The notes below the pieces were generated by a model. It ran no database searches, had not been told where the DNA came from, and was given only the letters and a program-made list of their open reading frames with translations. From Malus domestica (lineage: Eukaryota > Streptophyta > Magnoliopsida > Rosales > Rosaceae), in assembly GCF_042453785.1 (NCBI RefSeq), contig NC_091676.1, positions 26,767,001-26,831,000 of the forward strand: a DNA stretch of 64,000 bases, written 5' to 3'. Shown one piece after another: positions 20,168 through 30,218 of this stretch (positions are counted from its first letter, which is position 1; every line of letters begins with the position of its first letter). Both the position numbers and the translations under genes were made by a program.

Positions 20168-21906
20168 ATATATTTATATGTTATAAAATACTATGAGATG
20201 GTTGAGTTAGATTTCATCGTGATCTATCCATATGCGTATTACTATAAATGATTATTGTGAACTACGAATGGTTTGATCCTAGTTTAGGGTACGTAGGTAG
20301 TCTAACGAGACATTAGATGCAGCCATATAAGAAATGAGATTAAATAATCGTGACCATAGCCTTGTTTAAGGAATCGAGCAATGTGTGTGGGCTTTTGGTT
20401 TTAAGTATATATGTATACGCTTGATGTTTTCCCAGAAAATGCAATTAAATGATTTATGCTCTAAAAATGCCATGCCTATTAAATAATGCTTAAACGATGT
20501 GATGAATTGTTTGCATATATATATAATTGTGGTGTTGTGAACGCTCTGAAGTGCAAAGGTGAACGCAGGACATTGAGGTAAGTTTAGGTAAGTTCAAGTA
20601 AGTATACGGTATTAGTTGAATTGATGGAGTTATGATATGACTACATTTATGCTTTTAGCAACTCCGACACTGTCGTACGGGTTGCTACAGTAGGCAACTC
20701 CGGCATTGTCGTACAGGTTGCCTATGAGTCGTACATGTTGTATTAGATGCATTTAGAGCTCATAAACCTGCACCCTGGGTAATTGTGATTTAGCCAGAGA
20801 TATGGCACAGACCTGTATATAATGTCACATCCCGCACCCTATGCTCACATTGGATCCAATTTAGGTGCACAGTCTTGTCGTACAGACCACCATAGGTGGT
20901 TCCGACTCGTAGGTGACTAGCGATTTATCGCATAGCTATCTTGATGTGCGTAGCATTGAGCATAACTGTATTACACTCAATCTTGTCGTACAGGTCTTTT
21001 CAGTGGTTCCGACTTGTGTGCAGTGTAGTGTCGTATAGGTCATTAGAGGTGACTCCGGCTTATGTGCTAGCAATGATTGATGAGCTATGAATACGTCGTA
21101 TAGGTCACTAGAGGTGACTCTGACTTATATGCTAGCCATGATTGATGAGATACGTGATGAGATATGAATATGTCGTATAGGTCACTAGAGGTGACTCCGA
21201 CTTATATGCTAGCCATGATTGATGAGATACGTGATGAGATATGAATACGTCGTATAGGTCACTGGAGGTGACTCCGACTTAGGTGCTAGCCTATATGTGA
21301 TGAAATGCTAGCATATATAATGAATATATGTGATGAGCTAGCATATGTGATGAATACATGATGAGCTAGCAGACGTGATGAATATGGGATAAGTTAGCAT
21401 ATGATTATAAATATGTGAAGCATGACTTGCATTGATATATATATATATATATGTATATATATGTATATGTATATGTATCTATGTATATTTTTATATTCTA
21501 ATTCTGGAAATTTTATAGGTGTTGTAGCAAGGAGTTATAGAAATTTATATGGTTTCTATTAAAATTTTAATTACTGGGCCACTCAACTTTATCTTGTCTT
21601 CACTCTCCAGGTCTTCTTAGCTGAGCTTTCTTATCGTTGAGGAATCGTGGCGATTCTTAGTATTGGAGATTATTTCGAGGGTACGATTCTTAATTCACTC
21701 TTCTATACTTGCTTATGCTCTAACGTCACGTGTGAAGTGGGTTCGTTCCCGCTCACCAGTGCATGTTGGTACTTAGGCACTCGTAGGTTTAAATTTATTC
21801 ACTATATTTCCACATCATCACACTTTATGGCTTCGTCACCTTCCATGTGTCGGCCAGCACAGCTCGATTCGGAGTCCTAGTAGACATTCTGGGTCGGGGT
21901 GTGTCA
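18200..21906 (+). mobile_element. Solo LTR, 3707 bp, TSD CTGCA
   Basis: Begins TGTGATAGCCTG, ends GGGGTGTGTCA and is flanked by the 5-bp direct repeat CTGCA at 18195-18199 and 21907-21911. TG...CA ends with a 5-bp duplication and no internal coding region indicate a solo LTR left by recombination. A second, oppositely oriented copy is at 59145-62615. The orientation follows from a related LTR at 23596, which is followed by a tRNA-Met primer site. Inside are (TA)n runs at about 20121-20178 and 21437-21480 and tandem repeats at 21035-21300. Such long LTRs suggest a large Ty3/gypsy-type element, but no gag-pol is present to prove it. Confidence 0.9.
21035..21300. repeat. Tandem repeats within the solo LTR
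   Basis: Three to four direct copies of a unit of about 80 bp containing CGTATAGGTCACTAGAGGTG, CTCCGACTTATATGCTAGCC and ATTGATGAGATACGTGATG. A degenerate GATGAGCTAGCATATG array follows to about 21415. The reverse complement of the same motif family forms the array in the other solo LTR (59752-60180). Confidence 0.8.
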
Positions 21907-22230
21907 CTGCATTAGCATAAATTCCTTCATATTCAAATTACTTTTAAATTTTTTCTCTTTTACTAAAGATTATTCAAAATACTATGTTCTATGGTTCAGC
22001 TGCATATATTATTGTTCTTGAATCGTAATTTTACAAGGCTACACTTTTGTTTTTCTTACGGTTAATATTAACATTAAACTATAACATAGAAATATCTATA
22101 TAAATGCAATTTTAAACTAATTAAAGATTTTACACTTTCTAATTTGCACTTTTAAAACTTTACAAAATCCCTATTATTAATCTTTTTCATTGTAAATAAA
22201 ATTGCAACAACTAATTTTCGTTCTTAAATG

Positions 22231-22870
22231 AATGTACAAAGTATCATTGGTCCTTGAAGATGAAACGAATGAAATTAATGCTCTCATCATTGGTAAATCA
22301 GGCGAAAAAGTGTTTGGCACAGCTTGTAAAGATTTGGTGTTCAATCAAAGATCAGCAAATCAAAAGCAATTGCCAAGTGAGTTTCTGAGACTTATAGGAT
22401 AAACAAAAGTTCTTCACCTCTGTTGGAAGCATAAGAAATATGTTGAATTCAAACGATTTCCTCATCTACAACGTTTCTAAAGACAACAATTCAGCCAGCA
22501 ACTCCGCAGTCCATTAGCAAGGAAATTACAATGTCTTCAACAACTGTTTCATCTTCCACTACGCCTCCTAAAATAATTGGAGAATCACATAAAAGAAAAA
22601 GGAAATTAATCAAGAGAACCCTTTTTACGACTGGTGAAAAATGATTATATTCTACTTAACAACATTTTTTTGTACATCTCAGATTAATCTCAATCTAATC
22701 TAAATATACTTTCCAACGTTTTTAATATGTTTAAGAAGTGAGGCATAAGAAATCTCTGAAGCAGATGTGCAAGATTTTGATCAAGTTCCAATCAACTTAT
22801 TGAAGAAAAAATCATCCCCAATTGGTGGAAAAAGGGACCTTGCCACAAAAGAAAAACTAGGTAACTCCAT
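22231..22870 (+). pseudogene. RPA-like gene, C-terminal region
   Basis: Reads VLEDETNEINALIIGKSGEK, then FGTACKDLVF and LPSEFLRLIG, the C-terminal OB fold typical of RPA1-like Helitron proteins, ending at a TAA. After a frame change it continues with TMSSTTVSSSTTPPKIIGES and a basic KRKRKLIKR tail (about 22530-22630). A separate piece near 22755-22860 reads DVQDFDQVPINLLKKK, then GGKRDLATKEKLG. The order and strand match the upstream exons. Together the pieces form one broken gene spread over about 16.6 kb. Confidence 0.75.
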
Positions 22871-23002
22871 TTTGTTCCTATTTCTTCCACACTGTAAATC
22901 TATTGATATACAAAACTTATTCCATGTGTGTTAACATTTCTTTTTGTTCCCCGTTACACAAACTCTTTTAGCCACAATCACCATTACAAGGAAAAAAACT
23001 TT

Positions 23003-23581
23003 TGCTAATTTATGATTTTATTAATTTTAAAAGAATGAATTGATGAAAATGCCCCTAGAGGCGAAATTGTTGACTCTCGTTGACCATCATTTCATGAAGT
23101 GTATTAGTTATTATTTTATCATATTTTTGAAGTACTCGACAGTTTGAATGCGTAGGCGCAAGCAGAATCGAAATTGGAGTTACAATAGAGGTTACAGAAC
23201 TACGAATCCAAAAGATACTTTTGTAAAAATTACAATTTTATATTTTAAATATCTTTTTCATAATTATTATATTATTATATTATTATTTTAATATTTACTG
23301 GTGAGATTTTTGTGGCCCGTGGGGCCCACACCTCAACTCTCATCTCCTATCTTGCCCCGTGGCACCTTGTCTCCCACACATTGGGACTCCCTCTTCCACT
23401 CTCTCGTCTCTCTCAGCTATTTCTCTAAAAAACTCTCTTTTAGCTCTCTTTCTCCCCCCTACGTGCCACCACTTCTCCGGCAAGCCTCACCAGACCACCA
23501 CCACTCAGCATATCAGCTAGCCACACAACCATCACCACCAGCTCGTCCCATCTCTCTTTTCGAGCATAGAAACTCAAACAA
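23003..23581 (+). mobile_element. LTR-like sequence next to an inverted LTR end
   Basis: From about 23003 the sequence follows the start of the solo LTRs in outline: TTTTATTAATTTTAAAAGAA, then AAATGCCCC, then AGTACTCG and GCGTAGGCG. It diverges in a C-rich segment from 23310. It runs into a primer site in the opposite orientation at 23582. No target duplication was found. The exact junction between forward LTR and reverse-strand internal sequence is unclear. Confidence 0.6.
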
Positions 23582-23592
23582 CTCTGATACCA
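23582..23592 (-). promoter_or_regulatory. tRNA-Met primer-binding site of the LTR family
   Basis: On the minus strand the LTR end GGGGTGTGTCA (finishing at 23596) is followed by three bases and then TGGTATCAGAG, complementary to initiator tRNA-Met. This fixes the LTR orientation of the family and shows it is a genuine LTR retrotransposon. Confidence 0.8.
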
Positions 23593-23595
23593 AAC

Positions 23596-24896
23596 TGACA
23601 CACCCCAACCTGGAATGTCCACTTGGACTCTGAGTAGAGCCATGCTGGTCGACTCCGACGAAGCCATAAAGTGTAGTGATGTGGAAAATATGGATAAATT
23701 TAAACCTAAAAGTGACTAAATGCAAAAGTGCGCATGTGAGAGGGAAAGAAACCCATTTCACACGTGATGTCTGAGTATAAGTAAAGTATTGTAAAATTTG
23801 AATAAGAATTATACCATCGGAAGTAGTCTCATGTATCAACTTTTGCTAGAAATCCTTGTCGACACAAGAGCTCGGCCACTAAAATCTATAGGGGCAAAAA
23901 ACAAGGGTGAGTAGGCCTAAAAATAAAGCTTTGTAAAACCTTCTTCGAAAATGTAATAATCCCTCGCTGTAAAACAAGTACAGTTTCCAAAAATAGCATA
24001 CTACGTATAGTATGAAAATACTTACCGTAAACAATAATATCTCTAGAATACAGTACTTCACTATATTTACGTAAATGGTTTCATTTCTAGGTGAAACGCA
24101 TTTCAAAGAACTTCGATGCCCAGGAGGCGGGTTCGACCTAGCGACATGATTTGTGAGTGGGTATTTGCTTTTCAATATTATATATTTATTTAGTTTTCAT
24201 TTATATATTTAATAAAGAATTTTCTACGTTACACTTATATTAGATTAACGTTTATAAAAATGAGCACATTGACGAAATTTATGAAATTATGTTACATCCT
24301 ATAGGATTTTCATAATATTGTGTAGTATTGTATTCTTGAAATTTATGAAATTATGTTACGTCCTATAGGCTTTGACGAAATTTATAAATTTACAAAATTT
24401 ATGAAATTATCTTACGAAATTTACGAAATATTGTGTAGTATTGTATTCTCGAGATATTACTGTTTACGGTAAGTATTTTCATAATATACGTAGTATGCTA
24501 CTTTTAGAAACTATACTTGTTTTATAGCGAAAGATTATTACGTTTTCGAAAAAGGTTTTACAAAGTTTATTTTTAGGCCCACTCACCTTTGTTTTTTGCC
24601 CTTCCAGGTTTTTGGCCGAGCTCTTGTGTCGACGAGGATTTTTGGCAAAATTTGATATAGGAGACTACTATCGATGGTATAATTCTTATTCAAATTTTAC
24701 TGTACTTATGCTCTGACATCACGTGTGAAATTGGTTCATTCCCGCTGACATGTGCAGTCTTGCATTTAGTCACTTTTAGATTTAAATTTATTCATATTTT
24801 CCACATCACTAAACTTTATGGCTTCGTCATCTTCCGGTGTCGGCCAGCACAGCCCGACTCGTAATCTAGGTGGACATTCCGGGTTGGGGTGTGTCA
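23596..24896. mobile_element. Inverted pair of LTR 3' ends (fold-back structure)
   Basis: The left end TGACACACCCCAACCTGG is mirrored by the right end, which finishes GGTTGGGGTGTGTCA at 24896. Similarity runs inward for several hundred bases on both sides: AAGCCATAAAG, TTTAAACCTAAAAGTGAC, CGAGCTC, then CATACTACGTA and ACGTAGTATG near 24005 and 24495. Each arm is the 3' portion of the same LTR family. The centre (24180-24440) is AT-rich and contains short repeats of GAAATTTATGAAATTATGTTAC. No target duplication is apparent. Confidence 0.75.
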
Positions 24897-25279
24897 TGAT
24901 GCACCAAACTATGTTGTCATCCGTTGTAGAAAACTAAATAGTGTTCCTTCATTTTTTTTTTTCATGTAAACAGGCCGTCGGAACATGAATTCCCCCATTT
25001 TTTTTACATATAAACAATCCAATGTTTTGAATCTTTTGTCTGCAATTAGTAATCTCAATAAAAAACTAGAATGGCTGCCAAAGGGGAAATAAGACTAGCA
25101 TATGGATGATAAAACATTTAGTGATGTTTTTTGTATAAATTGTATAAATATGAACATTGTTGTGTAAAAAATATTCACTGCATTTTGTATGCATAGTCTT
25201 CATTGTCCTTGTCTAAATAGTCTTCATTTGAATCTCTGTGTATTTATATCTTTAAAACATAATATACCATAGAATTTTC
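24897..25279. other. Stretch without a recognisable gene
   Basis: About 380 bp of AT-rich DNA leading to the Helitron-like 3' end. No coding sequence recognised. Probably the non-coding 3' part of the Helitron that carries the RPA-like gene. Confidence 0.45.
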
Positions 25280-25313
25280 AACCTCGCAACAAGGTGCGGG
25301 TATAGTTTTCTAG
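25280..25313 (+). mobile_element. Helitron-type 3' terminus
   Basis: CTCGCA, a six-base loop, and TGCGGG form a six-pair stem (one G-T pair). An AT-rich spacer (TATAGTTTT) follows, then CTAG at 25310-25313, with T as the next base. A short GC-rich hairpin about 10 nt before a terminal CTAG, inserted before T, is the hallmark of Helitron 3' ends. It lies downstream of the RPA-like exons on the same strand. The 5' TC terminus was not found. Confidence 0.68.
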
Positions 25314-25689
25314 TTAATTCTAAACAGATCGCTAAGTCTGACAAAATTCAAAACCCTATGAGACAAAAGAACCACCACGTAAACGAGCTCCATGCAACTG
25401 CTGCTCTCACTTATATCTATGCCTCATCTTTCAGCGCTTTTTCTTGAACCTCCTCATCCTCTTCTTCTTCCACTTGGCTATCATGGCAGTGAAGCGAACT
25501 GAAAACACTTGCGTTCTTTGTTGGAGGTCCTCCGATGAGAACTGGCGGATTGGGAGATGTGTTGTGGGAGTCGTTATGTAGGTTGTGAATGAAACACCCT
25601 ATGAACAAACTAGTTAAACAAAAAAAATTATTAATTGAGGAGAGAGATGTCAAAGGATAGAAGGACGAGAAAAATGGGTTGTTTAAATA

Positions 25690-25858
25690 AAAAGGTTAGA
25701 AAGACCAAATTCCTAAACCAAATTTTGTAAACCAAATGTTGTGGTTGTAATTGATTGGATTATTACTCAAGTGTTGATCAACATACTTATTTCTTATCGA
25801 TGATACATCATTTAATTTGTAAATTTGGTTAAAAATTTGGTATCTCTAACATTATCCA
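25690..25858. mobile_element. MITE copy A (about 170 bp)
   Basis: Starts near AAGGTTAGAAAGACCAAATT and ends near TCTCTAACATTATCC, with complementary ends. It contains the subterminal CCAAATTTTGTAAACCAAAT. It is related throughout to the copy at 27450-27619 in the same orientation. No clear target duplication was defined. Confidence 0.7.
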
Positions 25859-26117
25859 AATAAAAAAAAAAGGTAATTTAGCCAAAAATCAATAAAAACT
25901 TTACTATTTAACCATATATCAATGACATATTTTTATTTTGGACTTAATCAATGATACATTTTTATTGTTTAGACATAGGTCAATGATGAATGTCACATTG
26001 GCTTTAAGTGATTATAAATACTCAGAATTTGACTTTTCTATCCATCTTTCCTCATCTCTCTTTATATTTTAACACACGCTATGTCCAACCAGCCCTTAAC
26101 TATCTCCTATTCGCCGT

Positions 26118-26165
<48 letters not shown>

Positions 26166-27449
26166 ACACTGCAACAAAGTATTTGAATCCATAAAATAGG
26201 AAACAAACACTGCAACGCAGTGTCGAAATCACATAAACTTTTGAATATCAATGAACAATCACAGAACAGGAAACATACACTGCAACATAGTATGTGAATC
26301 CACATAAACTATTTGAATATCAATGCATAATCACAGAACATGAAATAGACAATGCGATGCAATGTCTGAATCCACAAGATAAGAAACAGACGCTGTAACG
26401 CAGTGTCGGAATCACCTAAGCTTTTGAATATCAAAGAACAATCATTATACAAGAAACAAACATTGCAACGTAGTGTCTGAATCCATGGAAACTATTTGAA
26501 TATCAATGCACAATCATAAAACATAGGCAGACACTGTAACAAAGTGTTTGAATCCACAGAACAAGAAACAGAAACTGCAACCTGAATAACAAACTTTTGA
26601 ATATCAATGTAAAATTATAGAACAGGAAATAAACACTGCAACATAGCGTTTGAATCGACAAATTTTTTTGAATATCCATGTATAATCGTAGAACAGAAAA
26701 CAGACACTGCAACGCAATGTCTGAATCCACAAAGATTAAAATTTGAAATAGAGCACATAACCTAAGAAAAGAGCACGAGGAGTGGCGATTAGACCAAACA
26801 ACATAACCACCATGAATAAACATACACAAAACCAACAAATATACCTAAGTAGACTATATCTGTGATATGCCCAAACCAATTTTAACATCCAAACAAGCTC
26901 AAATTCAAAATCAAAAGGTGTAGTGAGCAAAATTACACCAAATCTCTCACAAACACAAATCAAATAACTTAAAACGTAAAAATTGAAGAATAAGAAGAAA
27001 ATAGGAAGGAAAAAAATAACTTGATCATGATTTCTCAGGTGCAAGTGTGAATCGTTCATCGGAATCAAGGCAAAAGTATGAAATCGTTCAGAGCGGCACA
27101 AATTTGACAAGACAGGTGTTGTGAGACCAAAAAATGGAGGTTGAAGGTGGTGGAAAGCAATGGAGGTTGAAGTCTGAGATCGTTTTATGGTTGCAAGGCA
27201 ATGGAGGTTAAAGTCTGAGAGTATTTTGCGCGAGTTACTATGAGAGAGATGAAGATGTTGGGTGCTTTAAATGACAATGGCATGAATTGTAATTTTTATT
27301 TTATTGATGTGTTTAATGTAGCTTAAAATCTCATTGAACTATTTATAATTGAAATAAATTTGATTGACATATTGTCAATATCATAACATTTGATTGATTT
27401 TTATACAAAATCACCCATAATAAAAAAATAAAAAAAATAATTAAAAAAA
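25859..27449. other. Region between two MITE copies, no intact gene
   Basis: Contains a (CT)n microsatellite at 26117-26164 and a minisatellite (26165-26740). The left (25890-25980) and right (27340-27415) margins share CAATGACAT / TTGACATAT-type sequence in inverted sense, hinting at one larger element. The minus-strand ORFs 26503-26838 and 26736-27110 come partly from the repeats and show no known domain. Confidence 0.45.
26165..26740. repeat. Minisatellite, about 70 bp unit with a palindromic core
   Basis: Nine or so degenerate copies of a unit running GAAACAGACACTGCAACGCA, GTGTCTGAATCCACA, then TTTGAATATCAATGCACAAT and CACAGAACA. Some copies lack the second half. The core CACTGCAACGCAGTG is a near-perfect palindrome in several copies. 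It follows a CT/GA microsatellite. Confidence 0.82.
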
Positions 27450-27619
27450 GGGAAATGGTAAGGAGATCAAATTTCTAAACCAAATTTTGTAAACCAAATG
27501 ATGTGAACGTTGATAATTGGAATACTACTTAAGTGTGATTAACGTTCTTATTTCCTATTGGTGACATATCATTTGGTTTGCAAATATAGTTTAAAATTTT
27601 GATCTTCCTAGCATTGCCC
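27450..27619. mobile_element. MITE copy B (170 bp)
   Basis: The left end GGGAAATGGTAAGGAGATC matches the right end read inward, GGGCAATGCTAGGAAGATC. The arms share similarity for about 50 bp. It shares AAACCAAATTTTGTAAACCA with copy A. Non-coding. Superfamily not determined because no convincing target duplication was seen. Confidence 0.75.
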
Positions 27620-27902
27620 AAAATAAATATCTCTCAATTTTAAAATATTTCTCAATTTCTTTAGTGTAAATATATCGTTGTATAAAAAAAAGAATAGTAA
27701 ATATTTAGAGTTTGTTAAAATAAAGAGATTAGAAAATTACTAGACGATTAATAAATATTTTGTTTTTAGTTTCAATATTTAGTTTTATTCTTTTTTTTAA
27801 GTTAAAAGTGAAAACTCTTTTGATAACTACTTCCACATTTCAAAAATAAAAGTTGAAAGTCAAAATTTACAAACTCACAAAAATAATTTTCTCTTTTGTT
27901 TT

Positions 27903-28156
27903 TGTTGTAGCCTATTTTATCTGACAAGGATAAAAGGGCCGGCGGCAATGAGAAGAGAGATTGAGAGAGATGTGTTTGTAGAATTGCAGGGGAATATGTG
28001 TGTTATCCATCCTACAAGGTCCCTTTATTTATAGTAGTCAAGGAGAGAAGAAATTGCCTCATCCCCAAGGAATACAAGTTGTAATAGGAAAGGATAAATA
28101 GAATCAAATTTAATCTAGGATTTACAATCACACTTTAACTAGGAAAGTTTACAACA
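27903..28156 (-). repeat. copia 3' LTR (minus-strand sense)
   Basis: 254 bp beginning TGTTGTAGCCTATTTTATC and ending GTTTACAACA on +. It is the partner of the LTR at 38854-39106, from which it differs by several substitutions and small indels. That implies an old insertion. Confidence 0.9.
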
Positions 28157-28163
28157 CTCCCCC

Positions 28164-28429
28164 TTGAGTATGTAGGAACTTGCATAAGTAAGTGAGTCTC
28201 ACTAAAAAACCCTAAGGCTATGGCAAAAACCCGAGTAGGGACAAAATCCATAGTCTAAGGAAAATGCGTGAGAAATGCAAAGTCAAAAGAAACGTCTTGA
28301 GTGTGTAGGAACTTTCATAAGTAAGTGAGTCTCACTAAAAAACCCTAAGGCTATGGCAAAAACCCGAGTAGGGACAAAATCCATAGTCTAAGGAAAATGC
28401 GTGAGAAATGCAAAGTCAAAAGAAATGTC
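28164..28429. repeat. 133-bp tandem duplication next to the copia 3' LTR
   Basis: Two consecutive copies start at 28164 and 28297, both containing AAACCCTAAGGCTATGGCAA and GGACAAAATCCATAGTCTAA. They differ at only a few positions. They lie in the untranslated region between RNase H and the 3' LTR, directly beside the polypurine tract. Confidence 0.88.
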
Positions 28430-28614
28430 TATGGGACGTCATTAGGGATATGACCAGCCCAAGGTGGGTGCCTCGTTAAAACCAAGTTAGGTAGCAAAAA
28501 TCCAGTGGGAAAAATGCTCATAATCGTAGGGAAAAAGAGTACATTAAGATCAAACAAGTATTCTTCAGGATACTCCCCCTGAGTTTGACACAATTCCAAA
28601 GAGAAATAGCAATG

Positions 28615-28858
28615 TTACAACTCAGAAAGTTTACGCATACCAATTCCTTGAACAAGTTTCTGAAACATCGTATTCGGCAGTGATTTGGTGAAGAGGTTGG
28701 CCAGATCGCTTTGTGAACGGATTTGTGACTTCAATCTTCTGATGCTTTTGTTGTTGATGTGAAAAGAAGAACTTTGGCACAATGAACTTGGTGTTGTCTC
28801 CTTTGATATAACCCTTCTTGAGCTGTTTGATGCATGATGCGTTGTCTTCAAAGATCAT
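28615..28858 (-). pseudogene. copia RNase H remnant
   Basis: Two overlapping minus-strand frames carry pieces of the RNase H end of a copia polyprotein, including IFEDNASCIKQLKKGYIKGD in one frame and DLANLFTKSLPN in another. The two-frame split shows indels. Confidence 0.8.
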
Positions 28859-29550
28859 CGTCGGGACATCAATAGCAGGGTAAAAATCGCAGGAGCTTCA
28901 AATATGGCTCACAACTGCTCTCAACCAAAAGCATTCCTAAGTTGCTTCATGTCAGGCGAGAATTTTAGCATGGTTAGATGAAGTGGCAACTAAGGTCTGC
29001 TTAGTTGACCTTCAAGAGATTGCGGTGCCTCAAACAGTAAAGACATAACCCATTTGAGAATGCGCCTTGTACGGATCAGACAAGTATCATGTGTCTGCAT
29101 AACCAACAAGGCGAGAATCGACTCGAGAAGCAGGGGGTGCGGCATCACTCGAGGATCCGTAGGCATAGAACAAGCCCAAATCTGTAGTATTCTTAAGGTA
29201 ATGGAAGATGTTTTTCATGCCAATCTAATGTTTGCGTGTAGCTACATTATTGTATCTTGCCAAAAGATTAACAGCGAAAGAGATGTCAGGTCTAGTGCAT
29301 TGAGCTAAGTACAATAAAGTGCTTTCATACTTAGATAATGAACTTCAGGCTCCAAAATCTCTTCATCATCCTCCTTCGGACGGAAGGGATCCCGTTTTGC
29401 ATCTAGCGATCGAACGACTATAGGAGTACTCAAAGGCTTTGCTTTATACTCATTAAAGCCATTAAAGCAGCGCAACACCTTCTGGGTGTAGTTTTATTGA
29501 TGTATTAGGATTCCATCTGAATGGTACTCTATCTCGAAACCGAGACAGTA

Positions 29551-30173
29551 TCAAGTCTTTCCTAGATCTTTCATCTCAAATTCCGACTTCAGGTGTGCTG
29601 CAATTCTCGCGAGCTCTTTAGGAGTTCCAATAAGGTTCATATCATCGACATATACTGCAACAATCGCAAATCCCGAATGTGACTTCTTAATGAACACACA
29701 ACGGCATAATTCATTGTTCACATATCCCTGACTAGTCAAATATTCACTCAGACGGTTATACCACATTCTTCCGAATTGCTTCCAATCGTAAAGTGAACGC
29801 CTCAGCCGAATTAAGAGCATGTTTCGGGGTTTGGAAATATTTAAACCAGCCAATGTAAGTCTTTCAGGAACTTTCATATAAATTTCCATATCAACATCCC
29901 CATAGAGATACGCAGTTACTACGTCCATCAGCAGTTGCATACTTAGTTTTTCGGAAACTACCAAACTGATAAGGTAATGAAATGTAATCATATCCATAAC
30001 GGGTGAATAAGTTTCATCATAGTCAATCCCAAGGCATTGTGAAAAGCCTTGTGCAACAAGGCGAGCTTTGTAACGCATAATTTTGTTCTTCTCATTATGC
30101 TTCCGAATGAAAACCCACTTGTGTAGCCAATGTGCTTCACATATGGAGGAGTAGGAGTTATAGGTCTAAACAC
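29551..30173 (-). pseudogene. copia reverse transcriptase remnant
   Basis: A 175-aa frame from 30078 contains YKARLVAQGFSQCLGIDYDE, then TYSPVMDMITFHYLISL, LYDWKQFGRMWYNRLSEYL and FAIVAVYVDDMNLIG (YVDD active site, about residue 145). It ends at KDLGKT. The preceding piece of the RT region lies in another frame (about 30173-30080). Typical of Ty1/copia. Broken by frameshifts on both sides. Confidence 0.88.
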
Positions 30174-30218
30174 CTTACGTTTCGCAAGTGAATCGAGTTC
30201 GACTTGGATTGCTTATTT

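Noticed and set aside
25417..25653. Minus-strand 78-aa ORF with an acidic tail (EEEEDEEVQEKALKDEA)
   Set aside because: It begins in low-complexity sequence just outside the Helitron end, has no recognised domain or splice-supported extension, and is too short to separate from chance.
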